From NCBI GenBank assembly GCA_020048255.1, contig JAIFMR010000066.1, positions 1 to 5,706 on the forward strand: a stretch of DNA of 5,706 nucleotides, in the 5' to 3' direction. A program made the translations under genes and the position numbers. The notes beneath the pieces are model-generated. The model was not told the DNA's origin and ran no database searches. It saw only the letters and a program-made list of their open reading frames with translations. The stretch's first letter is position 1; the number at the start of each line of letters is the position of its first letter. This stretch comes from Rhodoferax sp. Lineage in GTDB: Bacteria; Pseudomonadota; Gammaproteobacteria; Burkholderiales; Burkholderiaceae_C. Shown here one piece after another: positions 5,341-5,706 of this stretch.

Positions 5341-5706
5341 CTACTCAGTGGGGGCGGATTGCTGCGTCCGTTGGTCTGGTGGGGTGACGTGAACGGCACT
5401 GCGAAAACGCTGGTGCGCTGCACCTTCCAGATCCAGCGGCTGCTGATTTTTGGCTTGCAGGTAGTGGTGGGTAAACACATCCAGATAGGCGGTCAACACC
5501 TCAGCGGCTTGCGGTTCACCGGCCAGGGCCAGACACAAGGCGCCCACCTCGGAGGTGCAAAAGTGGTCGCCGCGGCTGGATCGGCGCAGGCGGTAGGTGG
5601 ACAACTGCTCGGGGTGCAGGCTGAGCACCGGCAAGTGATTCAGGTAAGGACTTTTGCGAAACATCTTGCCTGCCTCGGACCAGGTGGCATCGAGCAACAC
5701 AAACAG
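5341..5706 (-). CDS. tapT: DTW-domain protein, probable tRNA-uridine aminocarboxypropyltransferase (TapT/YfiP type), C-terminal part
   Basis: The reading frame is open from the right edge (codons CTG TTT at 5706-5701, then GTG TTG CTC) down to TAG at the complement of 5341-5343. It gives the last 121 or so residues; the true start lies beyond the window, so the GTG at 5700 should not be taken as the start. The diagnostic DxTW motif appears as LDATW (complement of 5680-5694). It is followed by the family pattern GKMFRKSPYL, LPVLSL, a YRLRR segment and CTSEVGALCLAL. DTW-domain enzymes transfer the aminocarboxypropyl group of S-adenosylmethionine to a tRNA uridine; E. coli TapT (YfiP) makes acp3U at position 47 in the variable loop. 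The missing N-terminus would normally carry a zinc-binding cysteine cluster, which cannot be checked here. The RIO kinase gene follows after 27 bases on the same strand. DTW membership is firm, the exact tRNA target less so. Confidence 0.82.
   Translation of the reverse strand: MFVLLDATWSEAGKMFRKSPYLNHLPVLSLHPEQLSTYRLRRSSRGDHFCTSEVGALCLALAGEPQAAEVLTAYLDVFTHHYLQAKNQQPLDLEGAAHQRFRSAVHVTPPDQRTQQSAPTE

Noticed and set aside
5341..5700. The DTW frame taken as a complete 119-residue protein starting at GTG 5700
   Set aside because: The frame stays open to the window edge, and the DxTW motif would lie at the extreme N-terminus, so this is the C-terminal part of a longer gene.
1..5706. Insertion sequences, CRISPR repeats, tRNA genes or a toxin-antitoxin pair
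   Set aside because: No transposase-like reading frame, terminal repeats, regular repeat array or tRNA-like fold was seen; nearly all the DNA is accounted for by five ordinary chromosomal genes.

Overview
The window looks like chromosomal DNA of a betaproteobacterium, most likely Burkholderiales/Comamonadaceae (Rhodoferax- or Polaromonas-like). This rests on moderately GC-rich coding sequence, the style of the GGDEF/EAL protein, the proteobacterial RIO-type kinase and the YfiP-type DTW protein; it is an inference from protein character, not a database match. There are five genes, two of them cut by the window edges. I see no mobile element, CRISPR array, tRNA or rRNA.

Left part (1-294): the 5' end of glgC (ADP-glucose pyrophosphorylase, glycogen synthesis) runs leftward from 111 and off the edge. 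Between it and the rightward genes lie 183 bases of divergent control DNA. This holds a LacI-family-like dyad (133-146), a second dyad TGTGAT-N7-ATCACA (177-195) and a possible promoter (200-226).

Centre (295-4452): a two-gene operon. The first gene encodes a lipoprotein of the family-1 (sugar-type) ABC solute-binding proteins, but no permease or ATPase gene follows it. Instead, three bases after its stop codon, comes a 953-residue membrane protein with a large periplasmic helical domain, HAMP, PAS, an intact GGDEF domain and an intact EAL domain. The arrangement suggests that the binding protein is the ligand receptor of a c-di-GMP switch. That would be analogous in logic to NspS-MbaA, LuxP-LuxQ and TorT-TorS, but with an SBP family normally used for sugar import. 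Its position back to back with glgC suggests a link between carbohydrate supply, storage and lifestyle (biofilm/motility). This is the candidate novel system of the window.

Right part (4456-5706): two leftward genes, convergent with the operon and only three bases from it. These are a DTW-domain protein (probable tRNA acp3U transferase, TapT/YfiP type, cut by the right edge) and, 27 bases downstream, a RIO1-like protein kinase with all catalytic residues. Together they look like a small RNA/translation-related operon unrelated to the signalling pair.
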